Counted from the first letter of the stretch, positions 29,797 through 38,307 are shown. The stretch: 64,000 nt of DNA from Aquiflexum balticum DSM 16537 (GCF_900176595.1 NZ_LT838813.1:1956501-2020500), one strand, 5' to 3'. Program-made: numbers and translations. The notes: a model not told the origin generated them from the letters alone.

Positions 29797-30528
29797 TTAT
29801 CTTCTGAATCCGTAGAAAAACGTGAAATATACCGATTGGAATACTTGGTTATTCTCTGTAGTTGGCATTAATGGGATTTCTCTGGTAAAACCTTCTAATT
29901 GGTAACCAAGTTCCAAGCCAGTCACATTTGATTTAAAAACCCCGAATTCGAAATTAACAGCAACCTTCGCGTTTGCGCCAAAAGCCACTTCTGATTCACC
30001 GATTCCTTCAAAAACTCTTCCCGGACCAAGGATATTGAATCTGCTTTGATGTACTTCAGGATCAAATTGCTCACGGACTGTTTCAACTCTACTGACGGCA
30101 TATTCAATATAATATGGTGCTATGATCCCTATTGTTGGCCCAATAGCTCCCAATAATGAAACCTGAACACCTTGCTGAGGAGCTTTTTTACCAACTATGA
30201 TTTCACGCCCATAGTAGGGTCTTATCGAATACAGGTAATTTGATTTTCCGAAAATAAAGGAATTCCCCAATACTGTCTGATACCTTACTTCTTTAGGGTT
30301 TTTGACATTGACCAGGTCTAATCCAAAAAACTGAAATTTTGAATCATCTATCCTATAACCTAATTTTAGGGTAAAGCCTCCAATCAAACCCCCATTGGTA
30401 TTCTTGTTGATCCCAACAAGAATTTCCTGATCATATTCATAATCCCCGGCATCTTCCCTTTGAGCCTGCAGGGAGCCATATAGGCCTAAGAAAAAAATGA
30501 TCAGCAGAAATTTTTTCGCTTTTTTCAT
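29797..30528 (-). CDS. Predicted outer-membrane beta-barrel protein
   Basis: I do not recognise a specific family. The 243-residue product has a signal peptide (LLIIFFLGLYGSLQAQ) and a mature part rich in alternating, glycine- and aromatic-rich strands (GGLIGGFTLKLGYRIDD, GLELGYQLEGF), ending SVYFTFFYGFRR. That is the pattern of small Bacteroidota outer-membrane barrels. It is divergent from the ECF sigma operon, with 313 bp between them, so it could belong to the same regulon, but nothing in the sequence proves this. Confidence 0.65.
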   Translation of the reverse strand: MKKAKKFLLIIFFLGLYGSLQAQREDAGDYEYDQEILVGINKNTNGGLIGGFTLKLGYRIDDSKFQFFGLDLVNVKNPKEVRYQTVLGNSFIFGKSNYLYSIRPYYGREIIVGKKAPQQGVQVSLLGAIGPTIGIIAPYYIEYAVSRVETVREQFDPEVHQSRFNILGPGRVFEGIGESEVAFGANAKVAVNFEFGVFKSNVTGLELGYQLEGFTREIPLMPTTENNQVFQSVYFTFFYGFRR

Positions 30529-30841
30529 AAATTACAGTGACAGTATTAACGCGAATTTCAATGGTTGGTTATTTAACTGAAAATAAAAGTAAGAGTTTAT
30601 AAGTACTATAAAAAGTATAAATCATTGAAATCTTTATAGCTTCACTTTGTATGTTGGATTTTTGGCAAAATGTTGTTCTTGCTTGATTTATACAATATTG
30701 ATTTTGATGAATCTTTTGTTATTGAGCAACTCATTCTTTGCTATGATCTTTGATTCAATAAAAAAATTTTTTCAGTAAGATGTAGCGTTTTGTAATTCAA
30801 TTACGTCTAGTTTTCAAGGGTCTAAAAACCAACCTGAATCT
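30529..30841. other. Divergent intergenic region upstream of the ECF sigma operon
   Basis: This 313-bp AT-rich stretch holds no gene. Its right end carries the ECF-type promoter described separately. I see no full TAnnTTTG element for the leftward outer-membrane gene. Confidence 0.6.
30781..30809 (+). promoter_or_regulatory. Candidate ECF-type promoter of the sigma operon
   Basis: TGTAGC (30781-30786) and CGTCTA (30804-30809) are 17 bp apart. This fits the pattern of ECF promoters, with an AAC/AGC-like -35 and a CGTC -10, and resembles the TGTAAC...CGTCTA form I recall upstream of Bacteroidota ECF sigma genes. It would start the transcript about 25-30 bases before the TTG at 30842 and supports that start. 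Confidence 0.5.
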
Positions 30842-31390
30842 TTGGAAAAAAACATAATCCAAAAAGCAAAGAATGGCGATTATAAATCCATAGAAATGCT
30901 TTATAAGCACTTCTATGGCTATGCTATGAGTATTGCTTTGAGGTATTCAAATTCAAGGGAAGAGGCCTGTGAAATAGTCAACGACAGCTTTTTGAAAGCA
31001 TTTGACAAATTATCGCAATATAGTTTTGAAAATTCATTTAAGGGCTGGTTTCGGAGAATCCTTATTAATACATCAATTGATTACTATAGAAAAAACGTGA
31101 AATACTTTGCGGTTATGGATATTGAAAAGGCTGAGAGGGAAACTTCTGATCCTGAAATCATAGATCAGCTTTCGGTAAATGATATTCTCGGTCTGATGAG
31201 AAATCTTCCTGACGTACTTAGATTGGTTTTCAATATGTATGAAATAGAGGGATATTCTCACAATGAAATCGGGGAGGTATTGGGAATTCCCCCGAGCACT
31301 TCCAGGACTTATCTGGCCAGGGCTAAAAGACAGTTGCGTGAAAAAGTGCAGGATTTAAATCAAATCAAAAATGAAGGAGCAATTCGATAA
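30842..31390 (+). CDS. ECF-type RNA polymerase sigma factor
   Basis: The 182-residue protein has the two helical domains of group 4 sigma factors. Region 2 runs from about residue 5 to 80 (SIEMLYKHFYGYAMSIALRY, DSFLKAFDKLSQY, FKGWFRRILINTSIDYYRK). Region 4 lies at about 115-170 (LRLVFNMYEIEGYSHNEIGE, then GIPPSTSRTYLARAKRQLRE, the helix-turn-helix). There is no extra domain. The start is a TTG; no in-frame ATG exists that keeps region 2 whole, and upstream the frame closes at 30776. The end overlaps the next gene by 20 bases, as expected for a sigma factor and its regulator. Confidence 0.92.
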   Translation: MEKNIIQKAKNGDYKSIEMLYKHFYGYAMSIALRYSNSREEACEIVNDSFLKAFDKLSQYSFENSFKGWFRRILINTSIDYYRKNVKYFAVMDIEKAERETSDPEIIDQLSVNDILGLMRNLPDVLRLVFNMYEIEGYSHNEIGEVLGIPPSTSRTYLARAKRQLREKVQDLNQIKNEGAIR

Positions 31391-32741
31391 AAGACTTGTT
31401 GAGAAGATAAAAGACTCCTTTGAGCAATTTCAGGAGCCTTTGGATCCCGTTGAGTTGGAAAAGTTCAGAAAGCTATACCTTGGAAAAAAGAATAAGGGTT
31501 TCTTTTCTTTATCTGGAATTTGGTGGGGAGGTATTGCGGCGAGTATAATTATTGGAGCATTTATTGTTTTTCAGAAAGATGAGATTCAAAATAATCTGAT
31601 TGATTCATCTCAAGAACTTATCAGTAGCAATGAAAAAAACGTCACAGAAGGATTAATCCCTGCTGATACGGCCAATACCTCTTCGGGAAGCCTTGAACAA
31701 TCTAATTTGGAGTCCAGTGGTGAAGTACAGGAAGCATTGGATAAAGAAGTTCAGGTACGGATTACAAGTATTGAGGAAAACACAGGTATTGGGAAAGTCA
31801 CAACTCCTGGGAATAATCTTATTGAAATTAATTCAAATGCTCTTGGAGATATTGCCAGGAATAACGAAATCCAATTGGAGAAAAAGGAAAGGGTTTATGA
31901 TCCTTTTATCACCTCTATTAAAGAACCTTCTGAAGTTATTGTAGCTGATGAAAGCGAGCAGGAAGCCATTGACTACATTCAAAATTGGCTTGGGGACGAA
32001 AAGGAAATTAATCTAAGCAATACCTTGGTTAAGGTAGAAGGCAAAAAAGAACCGCTTAAACTGGGTGTATTGGTTGCGCCACAGACTATCTCCAATACTA
32101 CCCAAACATTGAATTTGGGTGCGGGGATCATGTCCGAATTTTCATTTTCAAGAAGGATCAAACTTGATGTCGGACTTGCTTATGCCAGACAGCATATCGA
32201 ACCGACCTCTGGAGGGATGATTAATTTTTCATCCGCTGATTTATCCAATTCAAATTTTGGATTGTCATTAGCAGAGGATGCGCGGTCGGCGATTTTATCG
32301 GGTAATTACATAAACGCTTCCAATGAATTGAGTTTTGGTCAATTGGAAATTCCGATAAATTTGAAATTTAAAGTGTTAGAGAATAAATCCTCTGACCTAT
32401 ATGTGGTATCCGGTTTTTCAAACATGTTGTATCTAAACCAACAAAACGTTACGACTTTTAACGCTGTAAATCTTTCCCAACCCAATTTTTCAAGTTCAAA
32501 TCAAGTTGTTGAGACTTTTACTCAAACCCAAAGACCAGATTCAGGATCAGGAAATGTTGATTCTGGGCAGATGTTAAATTTAGGTGTCGGTTTTGAACAA
32601 AGTCTAAAAAACGGTACGTTTATCTCGATAGAACCATTTTATAAATTGTCATTAGGGACGCAGACATTTTCCAACCAGCAGTTTTCAATTGGTGGGGTAA
32701 ACCTTAGAATGAATTTCCAAATCAAAAATAAAAAAGAATAA
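31371..32741 (+). CDS. Putative sigma regulator: cytoplasmic tail, one membrane helix and C-terminal outer-membrane-type barrel
   Basis: I do not recognise a named family. The 456-residue protein has a charged N-terminal part (residues 1-46, KRLVEKIKDSFEQFQEPLD), one membrane helix at about 47-67 (LSGIWWGGIAASIIIGAFIV), a polar periplasmic stretch of about 150 residues, and from about residue 225 amphipathic strands typical of a PorT-like barrel (LNLGAGIMSEFSFSRRIKLDVG, split around GAGIM; later GQMLNLGVGFEQSLKNG). It has no signal peptide ahead of the helix. The overlap with the sigma gene suggests an anti-sigma role; a link between inner and outer membrane would be unusual. Confidence 0.7.
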   Translation: MKEQFDKRLVEKIKDSFEQFQEPLDPVELEKFRKLYLGKKNKGFFSLSGIWWGGIAASIIIGAFIVFQKDEIQNNLIDSSQELISSNEKNVTEGLIPADTANTSSGSLEQSNLESSGEVQEALDKEVQVRITSIEENTGIGKVTTPGNNLIEINSNALGDIARNNEIQLEKKERVYDPFITSIKEPSEVIVADESEQEAIDYIQNWLGDEKEINLSNTLVKVEGKKEPLKLGVLVAPQTISNTTQTLNLGAGIMSEFSFSRRIKLDVGLAYARQHIEPTSGGMINFSSADLSNSNFGLSLAEDARSAILSGNYINASNELSFGQLEIPINLKFKVLENKSSDLYVVSGFSNMLYLNQQNVTTFNAVNLSQPNFSSSNQVVETFTQTQRPDSGSGNVDSGQMLNLGVGFEQSLKNGTFISIEPFYKLSLGTQTFSNQQFSIGGVNLRMNFQIKNKKE

Positions 32742-32742
32742 A

Positions 32743-33699
32743 ATGATCAAAAGAAGTGTTTTGCCAGCATTGGTTGGTATGGCTATGTTAATTACTTCCT
32801 GTTTTCCTGAAGCTGAATCAGATTTAGAAAAGTCTATTGAAAGAGATGATAGTTTGTTGGCAAACTATATTTCGAGAAACAATGTCGATGCAATCAAGAC
32901 CGCACTGGGCTATTATTATAAAAAAGAAATAACCAACGAAACTGCGGAACAGATTAAAAACGGAGATATTATTGGAGTTTATTATGAAATAAAAACAACT
33001 GATGACCAGCTTATCGAATCCTATTTGGATGAATCAAAAAGACCAAGAATATTTGTCCATTCAGAAGGAGGCTTGGTTCCAAGAGTAATTAATTTTGCTT
33101 CCAGTATTTCAAAAAAGGGAGAGACATTAATGTTGTATGTGCCTTCCTATTTAGGATACCAAGATTATAGTTACCAACAACTGATCCAACCAAATTCTAA
33201 TTTGGTCATTAAAGTCAAATATGCTGAAACCTATAGTGAGGAGGGGCTCAAATTATTGGAAGAAGAACTTATTGAGGAATATCTTTCAGCTAATCAAATA
33301 GAGGGTTTTAATAAAACGAATGAAGGTCTTTACCAGAAAATCAGTAATACAGGAGATGAAGAATCTGTAGAATCCAAATCCGGAGACGTTATCAGATTTA
33401 CTTTTAAAATGTATCAATTGGACAATCCCAATACTATTGCGGAAAACGCGGCTAACACTCCGGCCCAAACTACCCTTGGTAATTCTTCAAACCTGAAATT
33501 TTTGAATCTGGGACTGCTGGGGGTAAAAAAAGACATGGAACTGGAAATGTTAGTTCCTTCCCACCTAGGCTTTGAAAGTGGACCGCAGGTTTTTCCATAT
33601 CAGATAAGGAAGGATTTAATTGATAGAGGTTATATCAATCAGGTTGCCAGGCCAAATGAGCCTTTAAGAATAAAAATAAAGATTACAGAAATAAGATAA
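32743..33699 (+). CDS. FKBP-like lipoprotein with two repeats
   Basis: The 318-residue product has a lipoprotein signal peptide with lipobox ITSC (Cys20). Two regions look like FKBP-type peptidyl-prolyl isomerase domains: about residues 60-165 (GDIIGVYYEIKTTDDQLIES, VPRVINFASSISKKGETLML, VPSYLGYQD) and about 190-318 (SGDVIRFTFKMYQLDN, LLGVKKDMELEMLVPSHLGF). Both are divergent, so catalysis is uncertain. The gene starts 1 bp after the preceding stop and ends in a terminator, so it is the third gene of the sigma operon and may help fold or sense envelope proteins. Confidence 0.72.
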   Translation: MIKRSVLPALVGMAMLITSCFPEAESDLEKSIERDDSLLANYISRNNVDAIKTALGYYYKKEITNETAEQIKNGDIIGVYYEIKTTDDQLIESYLDESKRPRIFVHSEGGLVPRVINFASSISKKGETLMLYVPSYLGYQDYSYQQLIQPNSNLVIKVKYAETYSEEGLKLLEEELIEEYLSANQIEGFNKTNEGLYQKISNTGDEESVESKSGDVIRFTFKMYQLDNPNTIAENAANTPAQTTLGNSSNLKFLNLGLLGVKKDMELEMLVPSHLGFESGPQVFPYQIRKDLIDRGYINQVARPNEPLRIKIKITEIR

Positions 33700-33716
33700 T
33701 CATCTGTTGCCGGATC

Positions 33717-33750
33717 AACCTCCTTTTAATATTTAAGGAGGTTTTTTTTT
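33717..33750 (+). terminator. Rho-independent terminator of the sigma operon
   Basis: AACCTCCTT (33717-33725) pairs with AAGGAGGTT (33735-33743), followed by an unbroken T-run to 33750. It closes the sigma, regulator and lipoprotein operon. Confidence 0.9.
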
Positions 33751-33799
33751 ATGCTTTACTTTGGCCAATTTTGTTGATGGACAAAGGTAAAATCGATAT

Positions 33800-34708
33800 A
33801 TGAGTTTTCTGTTTGGTAGTTTTTCGGGTTGGAAGGTTTATTGTGAGAACCATGGAATGAATCTTCATGAATCTGTCCTCAACTATGAAATTTCTCAAAA
33901 AGATATTTCAGAACAAGAGATTTGGGATGGTCTTTCAAAAGCTTACGCTGTAATGAAAGAAGCTGTGGATACGGGTTTAAAGTCTGATATGACTTCAAGG
34001 TCGGGAATGATCAATAACGGTGCGAAAAAAGTATATAATCATCCGCTTACGGTATTATCAGTGGAGTTTCAGAGGTTAATTTCTAGGGCTTTGGCTGCAA
34101 AAGAGGTCAATTCCTGTATGGGGAGGGTTGTTGCTGCACCAACAGCGGGTGCTTCAGGGATTTTACCAGGTGTTTTATATACACTTCAGGAAATTCATTC
34201 ATTGGAGGATAGAAGAATTTTTGAGGGATTGCTTGTCGGTGCTGGGATAGCGTTGATCATCGAACAAAAAGCAAGTCTTGCTGGAGCAGTCGGGGGATGT
34301 CAGGCAGAAACCGGTTCGGCTGCTGCGATGGCCGCAGGCGCAATAGTTTATTGTCTGGGAGGAAACATAGATCAGGTCTTCAATTCCGTTGCTATAACCA
34401 TTCAGTGTATGTTAGGATTAGTCTGTGACCCGGTAGCAGGTTTGGTGGAAATTCCCTGTGTAGTCAGAAATGCAAGTGCTGTTGCTATAGCGAACAGTTC
34501 TGCTCAAATTGCTTTGGCAGGGGTAAGTGGGGTTATTCCAGTTGATGAATGCATAGAGGCAATGGGAGAGATCAGTTCGAGTATGGAAAGCAGGTATAAA
34601 GAGACTGCCATGGGAGGTTTAGCTGCCACCCTGACAGGTCAAGAAATTGCCAAGAGAGTTCTGATTCAGGATATTGAGATATTGCCAGATGAAAATTTAT
34701 CTGAGTAA
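33800..34708 (+). CDS. sdaAA: L-serine ammonia-lyase, iron-sulfur alpha chain
   Basis: The enzyme turns L-serine into pyruvate and ammonia with a 4Fe-4S cluster. The 302-residue product matches the alpha (catalytic) chain: SGMINNGAKKVYNHPLT, CMGRVVAAPTAGASGILPG, GGCQAETGSAAAMAAGA and CDPVAGLVEIPC, the last three holding cluster cysteines. The length fits the separate alpha chain of two-subunit forms, not the single-chain SdaA of about 455 residues. No beta chain gene is adjacent. The gene ends a few bases inside the convergent gene that follows. Confidence 0.9.
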   Translation: MSFLFGSFSGWKVYCENHGMNLHESVLNYEISQKDISEQEIWDGLSKAYAVMKEAVDTGLKSDMTSRSGMINNGAKKVYNHPLTVLSVEFQRLISRALAAKEVNSCMGRVVAAPTAGASGILPGVLYTLQEIHSLEDRRIFEGLLVGAGIALIIEQKASLAGAVGGCQAETGSAAAMAAGAIVYCLGGNIDQVFNSVAITIQCMLGLVCDPVAGLVEIPCVVRNASAVAIANSSAQIALAGVSGVIPVDECIEAMGEISSSMESRYKETAMGGLAATLTGQEIAKRVLIQDIEILPDENLSE

Positions 34709-35155
34709 AAAGTCAAAAAACGGGATATTCAACAGCCAATGAATGGAATAGCCCATAATTAATGCCCAGAAAAGTGCACTGCCCAACATGTAAACAAAAA
34801 TTTTTCTCTTTTTGACATTAAATGTTGTCAGTACTATTGTTCCGCCAATTGGGGTAAGAATTATGGGAGTTAAAGCTGCTATTCCCAAAGTGCCAAACTT
34901 TTTCCAAATCTTTACAATTCGCCTTGTCCTTGGGGTGAATTTTTTACGCTTTTGAGTAATTCTTAAATCCCAAAGTGATTTGAACCAATCCCCCAAATAC
35001 GTAATGGCAATGACAGATGTCATCATTCCACTCACAGTTACCGTTACAATTTCCAAAAGACTAAATCCTGCCGCAGCACCTAATACCGGGCCGGCAATGA
35101 ATTTGAAAAGACATGCAAAAAATATGGTCAGAAATTTCAAGATATAAGTTATCAT
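34697..35155 (-). CDS. Small integral membrane protein, function unknown
   Basis: I do not recognise the family with confidence; it has a faint likeness to small multidrug-export proteins. The 152-residue product has about four membrane segments: ILKFLTIFFACLFKFIAGPV, LLEIVTVTVSGMMTSVIAI, GIAALTPIILTPIGGTIVL and IFVYMLGSALFWALIMGY, with a basic loop (KRKKFTPRTRRIVK) between the second and third. I chose the ATG at 35155 because it overlaps the antiporter stop (ATGA), although the frame is open further upstream inside that gene. Confidence 0.65.
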   Translation of the reverse strand: MITYILKFLTIFFACLFKFIAGPVLGAAAGFSLLEIVTVTVSGMMTSVIAITYLGDWFKSLWDLRITQKRKKFTPRTRRIVKIWKKFGTLGIAALTPIILTPIGGTIVLTTFNVKKRKIFVYMLGSALFWALIMGYSIHWLLNIPFFDFLLR

Positions 35156-36075
35156 ATTACAGTATATAGATATCCACAATATAATATCAGCAAGAGTAAT
35201 CCTTCCATCCTGGATATTCTCCAATTGGTACGAAATATGGGAAATAACAATAAAGTAAGGCCAATCATCCAAATGAAATCCTGATTCAAAAATGTTTCAG
35301 AAACATTTATTGGTCTTATTAAAGCCGTCAAACCAATAATTGAAAAAATATTCTGAATATTACTACCCAGTATATTGCCGATAGCTATATCGGTTTTTTT
35401 CTTCAATGCAGCAATCAATGAAGTTATCAATTCGGGTAAACTTGTTCCTATAGCAATAATTGTAACTCCAATGATCCTCTCACTAATCCCCATTTCCTTG
35501 GAAATATTGACGGCACTATCCACCAGCATATCTGATCCAAAATACAAGCCTAGGACTCCTATTAAAAACAATAATATGCTCTTAAAAAATGAAATGGATG
35601 GAACATTTTCAAATTCGTCTAATTGAGCTTCATTTTGGGATATTTTTTTGAAAAAATAAAGATTGATCAAAATGAATAATACAAAGAGTATAAATCCTTC
35701 CCATCTCGAAATGATTCCGTTAGTAGCCATCAGGTAAAAAATCAAGGAACTTACTAATGTCGCCAGATAATCTAGTTTTAATACCGAACGATGAATCACA
35801 ATTGGGAAAATCACTGCGCTGATTCCTAAAACCATTGAAATATTGGAAATATTTGAACCGATTACATTTCCAATAGCAATATCACTGCTGCCTTTTATTG
35901 CTGCATTAATACTGACCAATAATTCCGGTGCCGAAGTTCCAAATGCCACTACTGTTAGACCGATAAGTCCAGGGCTAAGTCCAAATCTGGCAGCCAATCC
36001 AGAGGCTCCGTCTACTAAGTATTTTCCACCAGCTAAAAGAATTACAAGTCCAATACCAAGAAATAAATAGTCCAT
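35152..36075 (-). CDS. CaCA-type Na+/Ca2+ (cation) antiporter
   Basis: The 307-residue membrane protein has about ten helices in two inverted halves. Each half has the alpha-repeat signature: GTSAPELLVSINA with GNVIGSNISNI, and GTSLPELITSLIA with GNILGSNIQNI. That is the bacterial YrbG-type family, which exchanges Na+ or H+ for Ca2+ or similar ions. The ion cannot be fixed from sequence; Na+ coupling would fit the NQR system. It follows upp by 7 bp and overlaps the small membrane protein gene by 4 bases. Confidence 0.92.
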   Translation of the reverse strand: MDYLFLGIGLVILLAGGKYLVDGASGLAARFGLSPGLIGLTVVAFGTSAPELLVSINAAIKGSSDIAIGNVIGSNISNISMVLGISAVIFPIVIHRSVLKLDYLATLVSSLIFYLMATNGIISRWEGFILFVLFILINLYFFKKISQNEAQLDEFENVPSISFFKSILLFLIGVLGLYFGSDMLVDSAVNISKEMGISERIIGVTIIAIGTSLPELITSLIAALKKKTDIAIGNILGSNIQNIFSIIGLTALIRPINVSETFLNQDFIWMIGLTLLLFPIFRTNWRISRMEGLLLLILYCGYLYTVI

Positions 36076-36082
36076 TTATCTT

Positions 36083-36733
36083 TTATAATTTTACGCCAAA
36101 TGAGAGGTCGCCCGCATCACCTAGACCTGGTATTATATATGATTTGTCATTTAATTTTTCGTCTAGAGAACAAATCCAGATTTCTACTGACTGTTTGGTG
36201 TTTTTTTGCAGAAAATCTATTCCTTCAGGGGCGGCAATTACACTTGCAATATGGATTTTTGAAGGATTTCCGTTTTTATACAGATTTTCAATGGTTTTGA
36301 TAAATGATTTCCCTGTCGCCAACATGGGATCAATTAAAATGACTTCTCTACCTTCAATTGAAGGAGCTGCCTGATATAAGTAATCAATTTCAATGTTTTT
36401 GGAATCGTCGGTTTCGCCCTTCCTATATGCACCGATAAATCCACTATCCGTATCATCAAAAAAATTAAGGAATCCCTGGTAAAAAGGGATTGCTGCTCTC
36501 AGGACAGAAATTAAAACAGGTTGGTACTTTATCAATTCGACTGATGAATTCCCAAGAGGGGTTTTTATCGATTTTTGATAAAAAGGGAGGCTTTTTGAAA
36601 TTTCATAAGCCATGATTTCCCCAAGCCTTTCTAGATTTTTCCTAAACCTAAACCTATCCTTTTGAATTTCACTGTCCCTCAATTGATATAAGAAATGGTT
36701 TGCAATGCTGTTTTTTTTGTCAAGTATAAACAT
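36083..36733 (-). CDS. upp: Uracil phosphoribosyltransferase
   Basis: This salvage enzyme makes UMP from uracil and PRPP. The 216-residue protein has the PRPP loop VILIDPMLATGKSFIKTIENL (split at TGKS), preceded by SVLRAAIPFYQGF, and the uracil-binding end YIIPGLGDAGDLSFGV. All are as in the family. It leads a short unit with the antiporter and the small membrane protein gene. Confidence 0.95.
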   Translation of the reverse strand: MFILDKKNSIANHFLYQLRDSEIQKDRFRFRKNLERLGEIMAYEISKSLPFYQKSIKTPLGNSSVELIKYQPVLISVLRAAIPFYQGFLNFFDDTDSGFIGAYRKGETDDSKNIEIDYLYQAAPSIEGREVILIDPMLATGKSFIKTIENLYKNGNPSKIHIASVIAAPEGIDFLQKNTKQSVEIWICSLDEKLNDKSYIIPGLGDAGDLSFGVKL

Positions 36734-36813
36734 GCCTTTGATTGATGTATTGAATGGATATCAAATATCGATATTTTACTAATATAAATATTCCCAAAAG
36801 TAAATACATAAAA

Positions 36814-36840
36814 AAAGCCCATTCCTTTGGAACGGGCTTT
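36814..36840 (-). terminator. Rho-independent terminator of the ompA-like gene
   Basis: AAAGCCC (36814-36820) pairs with GGGCTTT (36834-36840) and the stem extends through ATTCC/GGAAC. On the minus strand it is followed by a T-run (A-run at 36811-36816). Confidence 0.85.
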
Positions 36841-36859
36841 CATATTACTTTAATTTTAA

Positions 36860-38131
36860 TTATTTCACTTCAAAACTTGCTCTTCTTGCTAATTGTCTAG
36901 CGTCAGCAGATTGCTTATCCACACTGGTATCTTCACCATATCCTTTGTAAGTCAACCTAGAAGCATCTATACCTGCAGAAATCAACAGATCATAAACTGA
37001 TTTTGCTCTTCTTTCAGAAAGCTTCATGTTGTAATCTTCAGGACCCAACTCATCAGCAAAACCTTTAACTTCTAGTTTTACTCCTGGATTTCTATTCAAG
37101 AAATTTGAGATATAGGTAGTGGCAGAAGCAGAGTAACCTAATGGCTTAGCGCTGTCAAATGCGAAGAATACATTTACATAACCTTCATTGATGGCTTTCT
37201 TGAAGTAGTCAACTTCTTTAGCTTCTTGTTCAACAGGGCAGCCGTTGTTAGATGCTGGACCTGGAGCGAAAGGACATTTGTCCAAATGATCAGGAATGCC
37301 ATCTCCGTCAGAATCTATAGTTCTTCCTGAAGAATCTACTCTTGCACCGGCAGGTGTATTTGGCTCTTTATCCAAATAGTCAGGAATACCATCTCCGTCA
37401 GAATCCTTCAACATATCCTTAATTTCGCCGATTTGTTGAGCAAGTTCTGCTTTGGTAGCGTATTTATCAGCTTCAACATACCAGTCAGCATGGGTAGCAG
37501 CTTTGCCTAAATAAAAATTCAAGCCTAAAGTACCAGTCCACCAAGTACCGTTGGCACCATAGAATCCATTTTCTACAGCAGGCACGATGTTGGTATTTCC
37601 ATCAAAAGTAACAGTTTGTCTACCGTTCAATATTGTACTAATATCAGCAGTCAAAGCGATTCTTTCACTTAATTTCACTTGGCCTGTTAAACCTGCAATA
37701 ATGTTGTAAACATTATCATCCAAAGGATTTGCATCAGGTCTTACCTGACCGATACCTCCACCTAGATGGCCAAGTAGGTTAAATGTTCTTGTGAAAGACT
37801 CCCATTTCATTATTCTACCTAAATTAGCTACACCCTGAAGGTTCAATCTGTAGTAAGTTGTAGAAAATTCTGGTTGTCCACTAGCTTCGCTAAAGGATCC
37901 AAGTCCATAATCCAATTTTGCTCCAAATTTATCGTTGAACATATATCTTACCCCAAAGTCAATATGACCAAGATTTAAAGTGGGTGAGAAATAGCCTGCT
38001 GATAAAGGTGCCATCGGTTTGTTGAAACCTCCGTTAAGCTCTAATGACCACTTATTGAAGTCGTCACTCTGTGCATTGACTGTGAAAGCCATGCAACCTG
38101 CCATTATTGTAGATAGTAGTATTTTTTTCAT
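36860..38131 (-). CDS. OmpA-family outer-membrane protein with thrombospondin type 3 repeats
   Basis: The 423-residue product has a signal peptide (LSTIMAGCMAFTVNAQ), a barrel of about 200 residues (WSLELNGGFNKP, GHIDFGVRYMFNDKFGAKL), two calcium-type repeats with DSDGDGIPDYLD and DSDGDGIPDHLD near residues 243-300, and a C-terminal OmpA domain with NVFFAFDSAKP and LSERRAKSVYDLLISAGID, which binds peptidoglycan. It probably links the outer membrane to the wall and is abundant. The untranslated leader may be about 75 bases, judged from the candidate promoter. Confidence 0.93.
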   Translation of the reverse strand: MKKILLSTIMAGCMAFTVNAQSDDFNKWSLELNGGFNKPMAPLSAGYFSPTLNLGHIDFGVRYMFNDKFGAKLDYGLGSFSEASGQPEFSTTYYRLNLQGVANLGRIMKWESFTRTFNLLGHLGGGIGQVRPDANPLDDNVYNIIAGLTGQVKLSERIALTADISTILNGRQTVTFDGNTNIVPAVENGFYGANGTWWTGTLGLNFYLGKAATHADWYVEADKYATKAELAQQIGEIKDMLKDSDGDGIPDYLDKEPNTPAGARVDSSGRTIDSDGDGIPDHLDKCPFAPGPASNNGCPVEQEAKEVDYFKKAINEGYVNVFFAFDSAKPLGYSASATTYISNFLNRNPGVKLEVKGFADELGPEDYNMKLSERRAKSVYDLLISAGIDASRLTYKGYGEDTSVDKQSADARQLARRASFEVK

Positions 38132-38207
38132 AACAAAAAATTTTTTCTGTTAGGTTTTTGAGTGTTTAATTGATTCAATTTCTTTTATACAGTCTTTAAA
38201 CTATTCA

Positions 38208-38215
38208 CAAATGTA
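38208..38215 (-). promoter_or_regulatory. Candidate -7 element of the ompA-like gene
   Basis: The minus strand reads TACATTTG, matching TAnnTTTG, 77 bp before the ATG. This implies a leader of about 70 bases, a common feature of highly expressed outer-membrane genes. Confidence 0.45.
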
Positions 38216-38307
38216 TATTAATATTTTAAAACTTTAAACTTTATCAAAAATCTTTTCGATTTTTAATGTTTCTCAATATAAGCCAAATATTGTTTAAATA
38301 AACATTT

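Noticed and set aside
36157-36163. CGTCTA string inside upp, like the ECF -10 element
   Set aside because: It lies within coding sequence and has no matching TGTARC at the right distance.
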